A DNA stretch of 64,000 nucleotides from Luoshenia tenuis (GTDB lineage Bacteria > Bacillota > Clostridia > Christensenellales > GCA-900066905). Position numbers and translations under genes: made by a program. Shown one piece after another: positions 1 through 8,918 of the stretch (its first letter is position 1; each line of letters opens with the position of its first letter). The notes under the pieces are model-generated. The model was not told where the DNA came from. It saw only the letters and a list, made by a program, of their open reading frames with translations, and did not search any database. The DNA lies in the NCBI RefSeq assembly GCF_014384745.1, contig NZ_JACRSO010000004.1:198573-262572 (forward strand). The letters run 5' to 3'.

Positions 1-110
1 AGCCCGTAAACGACTGCGAGGCGCAGCCCGCCCCGCAGTCTGATGTAGACGTGGACGCGGCGCAGGATGAGGAGGAGACCAAAGCCCCGCCCGCGGACGC
101 GCAGGATTAA
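1..110 (+). CDS. C-terminal tail of a truncated gene, function unknown
   Basis: An open frame enters from the left edge and stops with TAA at 108-110. The visible 35 residues are rich in Asp, Glu, Ala and Pro, as in a disordered acidic C-terminal tail. A hairpin follows 26 bases later, which supports a real gene end. The body of the protein lies outside the window, so no function can be given. Confidence 0.55.
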   Translation, partial: PVNDCEAQPAPQSDVDVDAAQDEEETKAPPADAQD

Positions 111-135
111 GCGGTACAGCACAACATCCAAAAAC

Positions 136-174
136 GCGGCGCGGTCCATCGCTTTTTTTGATGGGCCGCGCCGT
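136..174 (+). terminator. terminator-like hairpin after the truncated gene
   Basis: A stem of about 14 pairs (CGGCGCGG with CCGCGCCG, plus CCATC with GATGG) closes over a T-rich loop. The tract after it is only weakly T-rich. Confidence 0.5.
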
Positions 175-227
175 TATTCTATCGTCTATATACTTCTCGT
201 TTTTGCAGGCGCACCCCGCCCAGCCCA

Positions 228-259
228 AAAGGCCGGCCCCATGCTCGGGGCCGGCCTTT
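228..259 (-). terminator. terminator of the collagen-like gene
   Basis: AAAGGCCGGCCCC and GGGGCCGGCCTTT form a perfect 13-bp stem with a 6-base loop. It lies 15 bases past the stop of the minus-strand collagen-like gene, and its symmetry would let it stop transcription from either side. Confidence 0.8.
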
Positions 260-274
260 GGCCGTTCTTATATC

Positions 275-1462
275 CTATTTGGTCAGCACCTCGGCCTTGC
301 AGTTGGAAACGAAGGTCGGGTCGCTCTGGTTGGGGCCTACCAGTACCGTAACGCCAAACTCGCTGCGCAGTACCTGCCCCTGGCCTACCGTCTGCCCCCC
401 GGCATTGATGGCCGCGCCTGTGGTGCCTACCGGCAGGTAGGCCCGTACGGCGGCCTCGCAATCCGCCCCGCAGCCGGTGGGCGCGGGCACGGGGGCGGGC
501 AGGTACGTGATCGCGTTATTATACGCGGCGCTGGTCACCCGTACCGAAGCGATCCTGCAAAGCGAGACCGCCTCCTGTGGGACGCCCTGGTTGTTGGTCA
601 GCTGCAGCAGGCCGTAATCCGGCGCGGGCAGCAGTGTGCCTGGGCGGCCGCTGACGTTATTGCCGCTCTCCATGGCCACCACGATATTATCGTTGGGATA
701 CAGGGTGATGATCTGCGTAAGCAGGTGGGTCATCTGCGCCACACAGGCACAGCCCAGCACATCCGTCCCCGCCGGGCCAGTTGCGCCGGTCGGGCCGGTT
801 GCTCCCGCCGCGCCGCTAGGGCCAGTCGGGCCGGTCGCTCCTGCTGCGCCGCTGGGGCCGGTCGGGCCGGTCGCCCCTGCTTCGCCGCTGGGGCCGGTCG
901 GGCCTGTTGCTCCCGCCGCGCCGCTAGGGCCAGTCGGGCCGGTCGCTCCCGCTGCGCCGCTGGGGCCGGTCGGGCCGGTTGCTCCCGCCGCGCCGCTGGG
1001 GCCAGTCGGGCCTGTTGCTCCCGCCGCGCCGCTAGGGCCAGTCGGGCCGGTCGCTCCTGCTGCGCCGCTGGGGCCGGTCGGGCCTATCGCTCCTGCCGCG
1101 CCGCTGGGGCCGGTGGGCCCTCCGGGCGTTCCATCCCTTCCGGCCGGGCCTGCGGGACCGGTTGCGCCGGTTGCGCCTGCTGCACCTGCTGCACCGCTAG
1201 GGCCAGTCGGGCCGGTTGCTCCCGCGAAGCCTGCCGGGCCGGTTGCTCCTGTCGCCCCGTTGGCGCCAGTTGCGCCGGTAGGGCCGGTGGGGCCGGGCTC
1301 TCCTTCAGGTCCCATGGGCCCCTGTGGACCGGTGGGGCCAATGGGGCCCCGCCTCCCCTGCGGGCCCGTGGGGCCTGTGCAGCAGCGCATAGGTGGGCAG
1401 CAGTTAGGCAAACAGCCGTCGGGCGGGCAGCCCGCGCCGGGGTATCTCGTCTGGTAGCGCAT
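275..1462 (-). CDS. collagen-like Gly-X-Y repeat surface or exosporium protein
   Basis: A 395-aa protein with a short Cys/Pro-rich head (residues about 10-30), then about 190 residues of Gly-X-Y triplets dominated by GPTGPSGAA and GATGPTG units, then a non-collagen C-terminal domain of about 160 residues. This architecture is typical of BclA-like exosporium filaments and other collagen-like proteins of spore-forming Bacillota, where triple-helical stalks end in a globular trimerising tip. The start chosen has AAAGGAG 7 bases upstream; an earlier in-frame ATG lacks one. Near-identical triplet codons make the gene prone to repeat-number change. A surface role is inferred, because no signal peptide or anchor is visible. 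Confidence 0.85.
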   Translation of the reverse strand: MRYQTRYPGAGCPPDGCLPNCCPPMRCCTGPTGPQGRRGPIGPTGPQGPMGPEGEPGPTGPTGATGANGATGATGPAGFAGATGPTGPSGAAGAAGATGATGPAGPAGRDGTPGGPTGPSGAAGAIGPTGPSGAAGATGPTGPSGAAGATGPTGPSGAAGATGPTGPSGAAGATGPTGPSGAAGATGPTGPSGEAGATGPTGPSGAAGATGPTGPSGAAGATGPTGATGPAGTDVLGCACVAQMTHLLTQIITLYPNDNIVVAMESGNNVSGRPGTLLPAPDYGLLQLTNNQGVPQEAVSLCRIASVRVTSAAYNNAITYLPAPVPAPTGCGADCEAAVRAYLPVGTTGAAINAGGQTVGQGQVLRSEFGVTVLVGPNQSDPTFVSNCKAEVLTK

Positions 1463-1560
1463 CGTGATCGCTCCTTTCATATATCCCCCATTCATTCCCG
1501 TTCGATATAATATATGGATATCCTGCCCCGCGCGTGAGATGCCCCGCCCCCCCTTTCCAT

Positions 1561-1595
1561 AAAAAAACCGGCCCCTGTCCGGGGGCCGGCCTTTT
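1561..1595 (-). terminator. terminator of typA
   Basis: CCGGCCCC and GGGGCCGG form the stem. In the minus-strand transcript it is followed by a U tract read from the A run at 1561-1567. Confidence 0.8.
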
Positions 1596-1616
1596 AAGCA
1601 ACCTTTGCTCGTTTCT

Positions 1617-3461
1617 TTAGCTGTTTTGCGCCTGGTTCAGCCGCTTGTTATAGCGCATACGGGCCAGAGAATCCAAAATCTTCTTGCGCAGGCGCAGGCT
1701 CTTGGGGGTCACTTCCAAAAGCTCGTCCTCCCCCAGCCACTCCAGCGCATCCTCCAAAGAGAGGTTGCGCGGCGGGGTCAGGCGCAGCGCCTCGTCCGAG
1801 CCGGAGGCGCGCATATTGGTCACGTGCTTTTTCTTGCACACGTTTACTTCGATATCGTCCGTTCGGGCGTTCTCCCCTACGATCATGCCCGCGTACACCT
1901 TCTCGCCCGGGCCTACGAACATGGTGCCCCGGTCCTGCGCGTTAAACAGGCCGTAGGTCACGGTTTCGCCCGCCTCGTGGGCGATCAGCGCGCCGGCCGC
2001 GCGGGAGGCGATCTCCCCCTTCACCGGCTCGTACCCTTCAAACACCGCGTGCATAATGCCCTCGCCCTTGGTATCGGTCATAAACTTGGAGCGGTACCCA
2101 AACAGCCCCCGGGAGGGGATCTTAAACTCCAGGCGCATCATGGCCCCCTGGCCGCCGGCCATGTTCAGCATCTCGCCCTTGCGCCGGCCCATCTCCTCGA
2201 TCACCGGGCCCATGTTCTCCTCGGGCACCTCGATCACCACCCGCTCCACGGGCTCTAGCATCTTGCCGTCCACCTCGTGGTAGAGCACTTCGGGCTTGGA
2301 TACCTGGAACTCATACCCCTGGCGGCGCATGGTCTCGATCAGGATGGAAAGGTGCAGCTCGCCCCGGCCGGAAACCTTAAAGGAATCGGCCGAGTCGGTC
2401 TCCTCCACCCGCAGGCTCACATCGGTCTCCACCTCGCGGAACAGCCGCGCCCGCAGATGCCGGGAGGTGACGAACTTGCCCTCGGTACCGGCCAGCGGGC
2501 TATCGTTGACCGAGAAGGTCATGGCCACCGTGGGCTCGGTAATATTCACAAAGGGCAGGGGCTCAGGGGCGGCCGCGTCGCAGATGGTATCGCCGATATT
2601 GATATCCTCAATGCCGGATACCGCCACAATATCCCCCACCTGGGCGCGCTCCACCGGCATGCGCTTGAGCCCGTCGTAGATGAACAGGTTGCTCACCCGG
2701 GTGCGCCGGGCCGCGTTATTCCCGTGGAAGTCGCTGACCACCACGTCCTGCCCCACGCGGATCTCGCCCCGCTCTACCCGGCCCACGCCGATGCGGCCCA
2801 CATAGTCGTTATAGTCGATGGTGGAGACCAGCACCTGCGCCGGCCCCTCAAAATCCCCCTTGGGCGCGGGCACGTAATCGATGATCGCGTCCAGCAGCGG
2901 CAGCAGGCTCTCCCCGGGGGCGCTTAAGTCCGTGGTGGCCGTGCCGTTGCGGGCGGAGGCGAATACAAAGGGGCTGTCCAACTGCTCGTCGTTGGCGTCC
3001 AGCTCCATAAACAGCTCCAGCACCTCGTCGATCACCGCCTCGGGCCGGGCATCCGGCCGGTCGGTCTTGTTGATCACCACGATCACCCGGTGGTTCAGCT
3101 CCAGGGCCCTGCGCAGCACAAACCGGGTCTGGGGCATGGGGCCCTCAAAGGCGTCTACTAAAAGCAGCACGCCGTCCACCATCTTGAGCACCCGCTCCAC
3201 CTCGCCGCCAAAGTCGGCATGGCCGGGGGTATCTACAATATTAATGCGGTAGCCCTTGTAGTGCACCGCCGTGTTTTTGGACAGGATGGTGATGCCACGC
3301 TCCCGCTCCAGGTCTCCCGAGTCCATGACGCGCTCCTGCACGGCCTGGTTGTCCCGAAACACGCCGCCCTGGCGCAGCAGGCCGTCCACCAGCGTGGTCT
3401 TGCCGTGGTCTACGTGGGCGATAATCGCTACATTGCGGACATCATTGCGTTCTTTGATCAA
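1617..3461 (-). CDS. typA: ribosome-associated GTPase TypA/BipA
   Basis: Translational GTPase of the EF-G family that binds 70S ribosomes and assists assembly and stress adaptation. The G1 motif AHVDHGKTT is at residues 15-23, followed by DTPGH (G3) and NKTD (G4), the EF-Tu-like beta barrel, the EF-G III/V-like domains and the TypA-specific C-terminal domain. The chosen start is TTG at 3461, with GGGAGTGG just upstream, and gives 614 residues, the usual family length. An in-frame ATG at 3500 would add 13 residues but lies only about 11 bases from the predicted transcript start and has no ribosome binding site. It is transcribed alone, divergently from the DegV gene. Confidence 0.95.
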   Translation of the reverse strand: MIKERNDVRNVAIIAHVDHGKTTLVDGLLRQGGVFRDNQAVQERVMDSGDLERERGITILSKNTAVHYKGYRINIVDTPGHADFGGEVERVLKMVDGVLLLVDAFEGPMPQTRFVLRRALELNHRVIVVINKTDRPDARPEAVIDEVLELFMELDANDEQLDSPFVFASARNGTATTDLSAPGESLLPLLDAIIDYVPAPKGDFEGPAQVLVSTIDYNDYVGRIGVGRVERGEIRVGQDVVVSDFHGNNAARRTRVSNLFIYDGLKRMPVERAQVGDIVAVSGIEDINIGDTICDAAAPEPLPFVNITEPTVAMTFSVNDSPLAGTEGKFVTSRHLRARLFREVETDVSLRVEETDSADSFKVSGRGELHLSILIETMRRQGYEFQVSKPEVLYHEVDGKMLEPVERVVIEVPEENMGPVIEEMGRRKGEMLNMAGGQGAMMRLEFKIPSRGLFGYRSKFMTDTKGEGIMHAVFEGYEPVKGEIASRAAGALIAHEAGETVTYGLFNAQDRGTMFVGPGEKVYAGMIVGENARTDDIEVNVCKKKHVTNMRASGSDEALRLTPPRNLSLEDALEWLGEDELLEVTPKSLRLRKKILDSLARMRYNKRLNQAQNS

Positions 3462-3517
3462 AACTTCCACTCCCAATTTTCTCATCACAAATGACTTCAT
3501 CTAATAGAACAACGCTT

Positions 3518-3546
3518 ATTTTACCCTTTCAAAGGCCTCAGGTCAA
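3518..3546 (-). promoter_or_regulatory. typA promoter
   Basis: On the minus strand TTGACC and TAAAAT are separated by 17 bases. Transcription would begin near 3511, giving about 50 bases of leader before the TTG start. Confidence 0.8.
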
Positions 3547-3567
3547 ATATTTTCGACAATTTCTCGA

Positions 3568-3596
3568 TTGCTTTTAATTTGCCAATCCATTATAAT
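3568..3596 (+). promoter_or_regulatory. promoter of the DegV gene
   Basis: TTGCTT and TATAAT are separated by exactly 17 bases, 50 bases before the start codon. Confidence 0.75.
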
Positions 3597-3645
3597 GAAT
3601 TGAATCGTTCCATAAAACGGTTTAGTAAATCCTTTGGAGGTCTAT

Positions 3646-4521
3646 ATGCGTTTCAGGATCTTTACCGACTCATGTTGTGATTTTCCCAAAAGCTATGTGG
3701 ATGAACATGAGATCACCGCCCTGCCCCTGTCCTTTATCGTGGAAGGCAAGGAATATCTGGATGATTTTGGCCAGAGCATGACGCCCAAGGATTACTATGC
3801 CATGCTGCGCTCGGGCAAGAACGGGGTGACCAGCCAGGTCAATACCGAGCGGTTTATCGACGCGTTTACCAAAAGCCTGGAGGCCGGGGAGGATATCCTG
3901 TACATCGGCTTTTCCTCGGCGCTTAGCGGCACCTGCTCGTCTGCGATGCTGGCCGCCAACCTTTTAAAAGATAAATATCCCGACCGTAAAATTTATATTG
4001 TGGATTCGCTCTGCGCCTCTTTGGGCCAGGGGCTGCTGATCCACCAGGCGGTGGCCCTGCGGGATGCCGCCCGCCCCATCGAGGAGGTGGTGGCCTGGTT
4101 GGAAAAGAATAAGCTGCGCCTGAACCACTGGTTCACCGTGGATGACCTGAACTTTTTAAAGCGGGGCGGCCGCCTGTCCGGCACCATGGCCTTTTTAGGC
4201 ACTATATTGGATATTAAGCCCGTGCTGCACGTGGATATGGCCGGCCGGCTGGTGCCGGTCACCAAAGTCAAGGGCCGCAAGCGCGCCCTGCGTTCGCTGG
4301 TGGATTACATGGTCAAAATGGCCGACCCGAACGAGGAGCAGACCGTCTTTATCAGCCATGGGGATTGCGAGGAGGACGCCCAGGCCGTGGCCGCCATGGT
4401 GCGGGAGAAGTTCAAGGTCAAAGAGATCCTCATCCACTTTGTGGGCCCGGTCATTGGCTCCCACTCCGGCCCGGGCACGGTGGCCCTATTCTTCATGGGC
4501 AAGCCCCGGGAGGAATTCTGA
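3646..4521 (+). CDS. DegV family fatty-acid-binding protein
   Basis: A 291-aa protein with the DegV N-terminal signature TDSCCDFP near residue 6 and the conserved FSSALSGTCSSA segment that contacts the fatty-acid carboxylate. Family members such as FakB bind a single fatty acid and hand it to the kinase FakA for phosphorylation and entry into phospholipid synthesis. The start has GGAGG 6 bases upstream and follows a clear promoter. It is a single-gene unit ended by a strong terminator; no fakA-like gene is visible in the window. Confidence 0.9.
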   Translation: MRFRIFTDSCCDFPKSYVDEHEITALPLSFIVEGKEYLDDFGQSMTPKDYYAMLRSGKNGVTSQVNTERFIDAFTKSLEAGEDILYIGFSSALSGTCSSAMLAANLLKDKYPDRKIYIVDSLCASLGQGLLIHQAVALRDAARPIEEVVAWLEKNKLRLNHWFTVDDLNFLKRGGRLSGTMAFLGTILDIKPVLHVDMAGRLVPVTKVKGRKRALRSLVDYMVKMADPNEEQTVFISHGDCEEDAQAVAAMVREKFKVKEILIHFVGPVIGSHSGPGTVALFFMGKPREEF

Positions 4522-4548
4522 TCCCGCGCGCCCTGTCAGCGTACTTCA

Positions 4549-4579
4549 AAGCGCCGCATCGCATGATGCGGCGCTTTTT
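4549..4579 (+). terminator. terminator of the DegV gene
   Basis: GCGCCGCATC pairs with GATGCGGCGC over a 4-base loop and is followed by five T residues. Confidence 0.85.
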
Positions 4580-4639
4580 CATGCCCGCTGATCGATCCGC
4601 ACCTTCCGCTTGCCTCGCAGTCTGTTTGCACCGCGCAGC

Positions 4640-5165
4640 CTTATGCACTCCCTGTCATTCCGGGCACAGTGAAGAATCACCTATCTGCCTCGCGGCTCCG
4701 CCACCCCGCCTCTCTTGAGTCAAGCGCCTTCCCCCCAGCACCGCCGCCCCTCATAAGCCCTTGCCTCCCTCGTTTGAGGGAGGTGGCAGGCCCCGCCTGC
4801 CGGAGGGAGTTTCCTCCCGCCAATCTCGCAGTCCCGCCTCCACCCCCACTCTCTTGAGCCATGCGCCTTCACCTTCTCCAGCACTGCCGCCCCTCGCAAG
4901 CCCTTGCCTCCCTCATTTGAGGGAGGTGGCAGGCTATGCCTGCCGGAGGGAGTTTCCCCACCGCTCACCTCGCAGCCTGTTTGCACCGCGCAGCCTTATC
5001 CCCCCAGCACTGCCGCCCCTCGCAAGCCCTTGCCTCCCTCGTTTGAGGGAGGTGGCAGGCCCCGCCTGCCGGAGGGAGTTTCCTCCCGCCCACCTCGCGG
5101 CCTGTTTGCATCACGCTGCCTTATGCCCTCTCTGTCATTCCGGGCGCAGCGCGTAATCTCCTGCC
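4640..5165. repeat. non-coding gap filled by three two-hairpin elements and TGTCATTCC repeats
   Basis: No credible gene lies between the DegV terminator and 5310. Three copies of a palindromic element sit at 4764-4809, 4907-4952 and 5033-5078. Each has a first hairpin (CCTCCCTC with GAGGGAGG), a GGC spacer, a second hairpin (AGGC with GCCT) and a closing CGGAGGGAG. The flanks are also repeated, giving unit spacings of 143 and 126 bp. TGTCATTCCGGG-type repeats flank the cluster at 4653-4680 and 5133-5160. Open frames here simply follow the repeats. Confidence 0.85.
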
Positions 5166-5309
5166 CACCGCTCCCCCCTCTCCCCTCTCCCCGCTCCCCC
5201 CTCTCCCGCCTCTCCGGCCTAGCCCATCAGCCCCTGCGCGTCAACTTCCCAAACGCCAAAACGGCGCAGCCCCCAATGGGCCGCGCCGCACGTCTATCCG
5301 TCATTTTCC

Positions 5310-6083
5310 TTACCGGCTGCCGATTATCAGCACCCAGCGCTGGTCAAAATAAAGCTGCCCCTCCCGTAAATACGGGGCAAATCCGGTCTTCTCCCCGCCC
5401 GCCAGCTCGCACTGCATCAGCGCTGTGATCTGCGCGCGCACCGGCTGGGGCGTTTGGGTCAGCTCCATCCAGTTCTCAAGGGCTACCGGGATGGGCGTGC
5501 TCTGGCAGCGCTCCACCCGCAGGCCGTTTTGCGCGTACAGCGCCCGCAGCTCCTCTGCGCTGCGGTTCTTTATGTGGGAAGGGTCCCGCAGGGTCTCGAT
5601 CCGGTCCTCCACCGCCCGCAGGGGCTGGGCCGCCGCCTCCATGTCGATCAGCACCAGCCGCCCGCCGGGCTTTAGCACCCGCGCCATCTCCTGGAAGGGC
5701 CGCTCGATCTGCGTAAAGTGGTGGAAGGCCAGCCGCGAGACCACGATGTCAAAGCTGGCATCCAAAAAGGGCAGCTCCTCAGCATAGCCGATCACCGGGC
5801 GCAGGTTGCCGATCCCCTCCCGCGCGCAGGCTTCCCGCCCCACCTCCAGCATGGCGGGCGTGGCGTCTAGGCAGGTCACGCTGCGCGCATAGGGGGCCAG
5901 GGCCCGGCCGCAGGCGCAGGTACCGGCGGCCACCTCCAGCACATCCTCCCCCGCCTGCGGGGCGATGCAGGCCAGCGTATAATCCAGGTACTCCTTTTTG
6001 GAGAAGTTCATCTTGCCGCTCTCAAACGCCCTGGCCTGCACCCCGAAAGAGGCGCGAATCGCCTCCAGATTCTCCGGTTTCAT
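5310..6083 (-). CDS. class I SAM-dependent methyltransferase (UbiE-like)
   Basis: A 257-aa protein with the Rossmann motif I EVAAGTCACG at about residues 51-60, an acidic end of beta 2 (CLDATPAM), motif II around FDIVVSRLAFHHF and motif III LKPGGRLVLID. This is the layout of the UbiE/Methyltransf_11 group; the substrate is unknown. The ATG follows the ogt stop codon directly, so the two genes should be co-transcribed and probably coupled. Confidence 0.85.
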   Translation of the reverse strand: MKPENLEAIRASFGVQARAFESGKMNFSKKEYLDYTLACIAPQAGEDVLEVAAGTCACGRALAPYARSVTCLDATPAMLEVGREACAREGIGNLRPVIGYAEELPFLDASFDIVVSRLAFHHFTQIERPFQEMARVLKPGGRLVLIDMEAAAQPLRAVEDRIETLRDPSHIKNRSAEELRALYAQNGLRVERCQSTPIPVALENWMELTQTPQPVRAQITALMQCELAGGEKTGFAPYLREGQLYFDQRWVLIIGSR

Positions 6084-6629
6084 CTATAACGCACTTCCTT
6101 TCTTCGGGCTGAACAGCCCGGTCATATCCGTTCCCTCCAGCTCCAACAGCGCCGCCTTGCGCCCTACGCCCCCGGCATAGCCGGTCAGGCTGCCATCCGC
6201 CCCCACCACCCGGTGGCAAGGCAGCAGGATGGAGATGGGGTTGTGCCCCACTGCGCCCCCTACTGCCTGGGCCGAAAAGCGCGCCAGCCCCCTTTGCCGT
6301 CCGATGATCTGGGCGAGCTGCCCATAGGTCCGGGTCTGCCCGTAGGGGATCTGGGCCATCACCTGCCACACCGCCTGGCGGAAAGGGGAGCCTGCCGGTC
6401 GCAGCGGCGGGATAAACGCCGGCTCCCGCCCCGCAAAATAGACCTCCAGCCACCGGCGGGTCTGCGCGAACACCGGCAGTTCCCGCGCCTGTGCACCCTC
6501 GTCCAGCGTGGCGCCAAAGTACTTTTGCCCGTCAAACCACAGCCCGGTCAGCGCCTCCCCATCGCTGGACAGGGTGATCTCCCCCAGCGGCGAGGCGGCA
6601 TGTGCGATGTATTGCAACCTTTTTTCCAT
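6084..6629 (-). CDS. ogt: methylated-DNA--protein-cysteine methyltransferase
   Basis: A suicide DNA-repair enzyme that takes the alkyl group of O6-alkylguanine onto its own cysteine. The acceptor motif PCHRVV has Cys138, and the helix-turn-helix region (IPYGQTRTYGQLA) precedes it. The 181-aa length matches Ogt-type enzymes without an Ada domain. The start has GAGGGG 8 bases upstream; an upstream ATG at 6677 has no ribosome binding site. It is first in a two-gene unit with the methyltransferase. Confidence 0.93.
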   Translation of the reverse strand: MEKRLQYIAHAASPLGEITLSSDGEALTGLWFDGQKYFGATLDEGAQARELPVFAQTRRWLEVYFAGREPAFIPPLRPAGSPFRQAVWQVMAQIPYGQTRTYGQLAQIIGRQRGLARFSAQAVGGAVGHNPISILLPCHRVVGADGSLTGYAGGVGRKAALLELEGTDMTGLFSPKKGSAL

Positions 6630-6695
6630 AACCGTTCCCCTCTCCGTGCCTTTAACGTCCCTTTCCCGCGGTTCCATCTTCGATATTATGATCTT

Positions 6696-6713
6696 ATCAC
6701 ATTAACGTGTGAT
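6696..6713. promoter_or_regulatory. inverted repeat between divergent ogt and araC-type genes
   Basis: ATCACA and TGTGAT flank six bases and abut a TATAAT box at 6713-6718 that points toward the AraC gene. The half-sites face opposite to the classic CRP consensus. It is a candidate operator for the adjacent regulator; no good -35 box is visible. Confidence 0.45.
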
Positions 6714-6778
6714 ATAATATTAAATAACCACCCTAAATTATCATAATATTGCAAAACTGGCATAAAGGGAGGCAACCC

Positions 6779-7657
6779 ATGTCTACAGCGCGCGAATCCT
6801 TTATCAACTCGGTCAACCTCAGGGCCGAAAGCGATTTTCCCTATCTGGTGCTGGATGTGGCTGCCGGGCGCGCCCATCCCCGCAACCCGGGCTTTCAGGT
6901 CATGCACTGGCATGAGGATCTGCAATTTATCTACGTTTTAGAGGGCCGCGTCCAGCTCAGGACGCTGGATACGGCTCTGGCGCTGTCCGCGGGCGAAGGG
7001 TGCTTTATCAACCGCGATGTGGTGCATCATGTGGCCCACAGTACGGATGGGCACTACAAGAGTTTTATCTTTCCCGCCTATTTTCTGGAGTTTTATCCCG
7101 GCAGCCCGGCCCGCGAGCTGGTATCCCGCATCGTAGGCCAGCCCCAGCTGCCGCTGCTGGCGCTGCGCCCCGACGGGCAGGATGCGGCGCTGGCCGTCCT
7201 GGCCCGTCTGGCCGCTCTGGAGGCGGATCGGGGCCCGCTGTACCCCTATCAGGTCCTCTCCGCGCTGAGCGCGCTCTATCTGGCCCTTTTGCAGGGTGCG
7301 CCGGCCAAAGCCAGCCAGCCCTCCCCCGTCAGCGAGCGGATGCAGGCCTTTTTGCGCTATATCGCCGCCCATTTTGCCCAGGAGATCACCTTAGATCAGC
7401 TCTCCCGCAGCGCCAATGTCAGCAAGTCCGAGTGCCTGCGCTGCTTCAGGCTGAGCATGGGCACCACGCCCTACCGCTACCTGCTGGAATACCGCCTCTC
7501 CCGCGCCGAGGCCCTGCTGCGCCAGAGCGACCTGCCCATCGGCGAGATCGCCAGCCGGGTGGGGTTCCATCAGGTCAGCCACTTTGGCAAGTGTTTCCGC
7601 CAGCGGACCGGCTGCTCGCCCCGTGAGTACCGCCGCAGGGGGCGCGGCGCCCTTTAG
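6779..7657 (+). CDS. AraC family transcriptional regulator with cupin sensor domain
   Basis: A 292-aa protein. Residues about 25-110 form a cupin-like effector domain (HWHEDLQFIYVLEG). Residues about 190-290 hold two helix-turn-helix units ending in VGFHQVSHFGKCFRQRTGCSPREYR, the AraC signature. GGGAGG lies just upstream of the ATG. It is divergent from ogt and 90 bases before the permease gene, which it may control; the effector is unknown. Confidence 0.9.
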   Translation: MSTARESFINSVNLRAESDFPYLVLDVAAGRAHPRNPGFQVMHWHEDLQFIYVLEGRVQLRTLDTALALSAGEGCFINRDVVHHVAHSTDGHYKSFIFPAYFLEFYPGSPARELVSRIVGQPQLPLLALRPDGQDAALAVLARLAALEADRGPLYPYQVLSALSALYLALLQGAPAKASQPSPVSERMQAFLRYIAAHFAQEITLDQLSRSANVSKSECLRCFRLSMGTTPYRYLLEYRLSRAEALLRQSDLPIGEIASRVGFHQVSHFGKCFRQRTGCSPREYRRRGRGAL

Positions 7658-7747
7658 GCCCCTTTCTCCTCTGCCGCATCCACGCTTGAGCCCGCCGCCC
7701 GCTTGTGGTAGGATATGGAGGGCCAACTGGTGGGAGGGAAGGTATTG

Positions 7748-8857
7748 ATGAAGAAAGTTCTGCGTTTTTGCCGGCGGGAAAAGCTGCTTTGCATCTCCGC
7801 CGCCCTGGCGCTGGCCAGCATGTTTGCCATGCCGCCCAGCGCCGCCTACGCCGCGTATATCGACCTGCGGGTGCTGGGCCTTTTATGGTGCCTGATGGCC
7901 GTGGTGGCCGGCTTTCGAGCCTGCGGCACCTTTGCCTGGATGACCGCGCGCCTGCTATCGGCCGCCCGCGGCAACGGGCGCGCGCTGGCCGTGGTGCTGG
8001 TGCTGCTGCCCTTTTTTACCGCCATGGCCGTCACCAACGACGTGGCGCTGATTGCCTTTGTGCCCTTTACCCTGGTGCTGTTAAAGCGGGCGGGGCAGGC
8101 CCGCGCGGCCATCCCCATCGTGGTGCTGCAGACCCTGGCCGCCAACCTGGGCAGCATGGCCACCCCGGTGGGCAACCCGCAAAACCTGTATCTGTACAGC
8201 TTTTACGGCCTGGATGCCGGCGGATTTTTCACCCTGCTGCTGCCGCCCGTCCTGCTCAGCCTCATCTGCCTTACCGCAGCCGCGCTGCCGGCGCTGCCCC
8301 GGGCGGTGCCCGTCCCCGCACTGGCCCCCGCGCCCCGGCCCGCCGCCCGGCTTTTGGCCCTGTACGGCGGGCTGTTCGCGCTTTGCCTGCTGTCCGTCTT
8401 CGGCCTTTTGCCCTGGTGGGTGTTGACCGGGCTGATCTTCATCGCCCTGCTGGGCTTTGACCGGGCGTTGCTGCGCGCGCCGGATTATGGGCTGCTGGCC
8501 ACCTTTGTGTGCTTTTTCATCTTCTCGGGCAACCTGGGGCAGATCGCGTGGGTCCGCACCCTTTTGCAGGATCTGCTATCCCGCAGCACGCTTTTGACCG
8601 CCGCGCTGGCCAGCCAGTTTATCAGCAACGTCCCCGCCGCCGTGCTGCTCTCCGGCTTTACCGCCAACTGGCAGGGGCTGCTGCTGGGGGTCAACATCGG
8701 CGGGCTGGGCACGCCCATAGCCTCTTTAGCCAGCCTGATCTCCCTTAAATTCTACCTGCGCGAGCCTGGCGCACAGCCGCTGCGTTACCTTGCGGCCTTT
8801 ACCGGCGCCAACCTTATAGGCCTGCTGTTGCTTTTAGAGTTCGCCCTCTGCCTTTGA
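7748..8857 (+). CDS. SLC13/CitM/ArsB-like anion permease
   Basis: A 369-aa integral membrane protein with about ten hydrophobic segments. Two re-entrant-type motifs are visible: AVTNDVALIAFVP with ATPVGNPQNLYLY in the first half, and FISNVPAAVLLSGF with GTPIASLASLISL in the second. Such paired hairpins are diagnostic of the ion transporter superfamily (divalent anion:Na+ symporters, CitM, ArsB). The substrate cannot be read from the sequence. The start has GGGAGGGAAGG upstream. Confidence 0.85.
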   Translation: MKKVLRFCRREKLLCISAALALASMFAMPPSAAYAAYIDLRVLGLLWCLMAVVAGFRACGTFAWMTARLLSAARGNGRALAVVLVLLPFFTAMAVTNDVALIAFVPFTLVLLKRAGQARAAIPIVVLQTLAANLGSMATPVGNPQNLYLYSFYGLDAGGFFTLLLPPVLLSLICLTAAALPALPRAVPVPALAPAPRPAARLLALYGGLFALCLLSVFGLLPWWVLTGLIFIALLGFDRALLRAPDYGLLATFVCFFIFSGNLGQIAWVRTLLQDLLSRSTLLTAALASQFISNVPAAVLLSGFTANWQGLLLGVNIGGLGTPIASLASLISLKFYLREPGAQPLRYLAAFTGANLIGLLLLLEFALCL

Positions 8858-8883
8858 CCGGCCCCCTCTTTCTCCCAAACAGC

Positions 8884-8914
8884 AAGCGCCCCGGGCTTCT
8901 CGCCCGGGGCGCTT
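8884..8914. terminator. bidirectional terminator between convergent genes
   Basis: AAGCGCCCCGGGC and GCCCGGGGCGCTT form a perfect 13-bp stem with A and T residues on both sides, between the permease and the MATE gene. Confidence 0.85.
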
Positions 8915-8918
8915 ATTC

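Noticed and set aside
158..1510. Long plus-strand open frame over the collagen-like gene
   Set aside because: It is antisense to the Gly-X-Y repeats; the low-complexity Arg/Cys/Ala product is an artefact of GC-rich triplets.
4904..5428. Open frames across the 4.6-5.3 kb gap
   Set aside because: They follow the two-hairpin and TGTCATTCC repeats, with no ribosome binding site or family resemblance.
6696..6713. Inverted repeat read as a CRP/Fnr site
   Set aside because: The half-sites are in the order TCACA-N6-TGTGA, the reverse of the CRP consensus.
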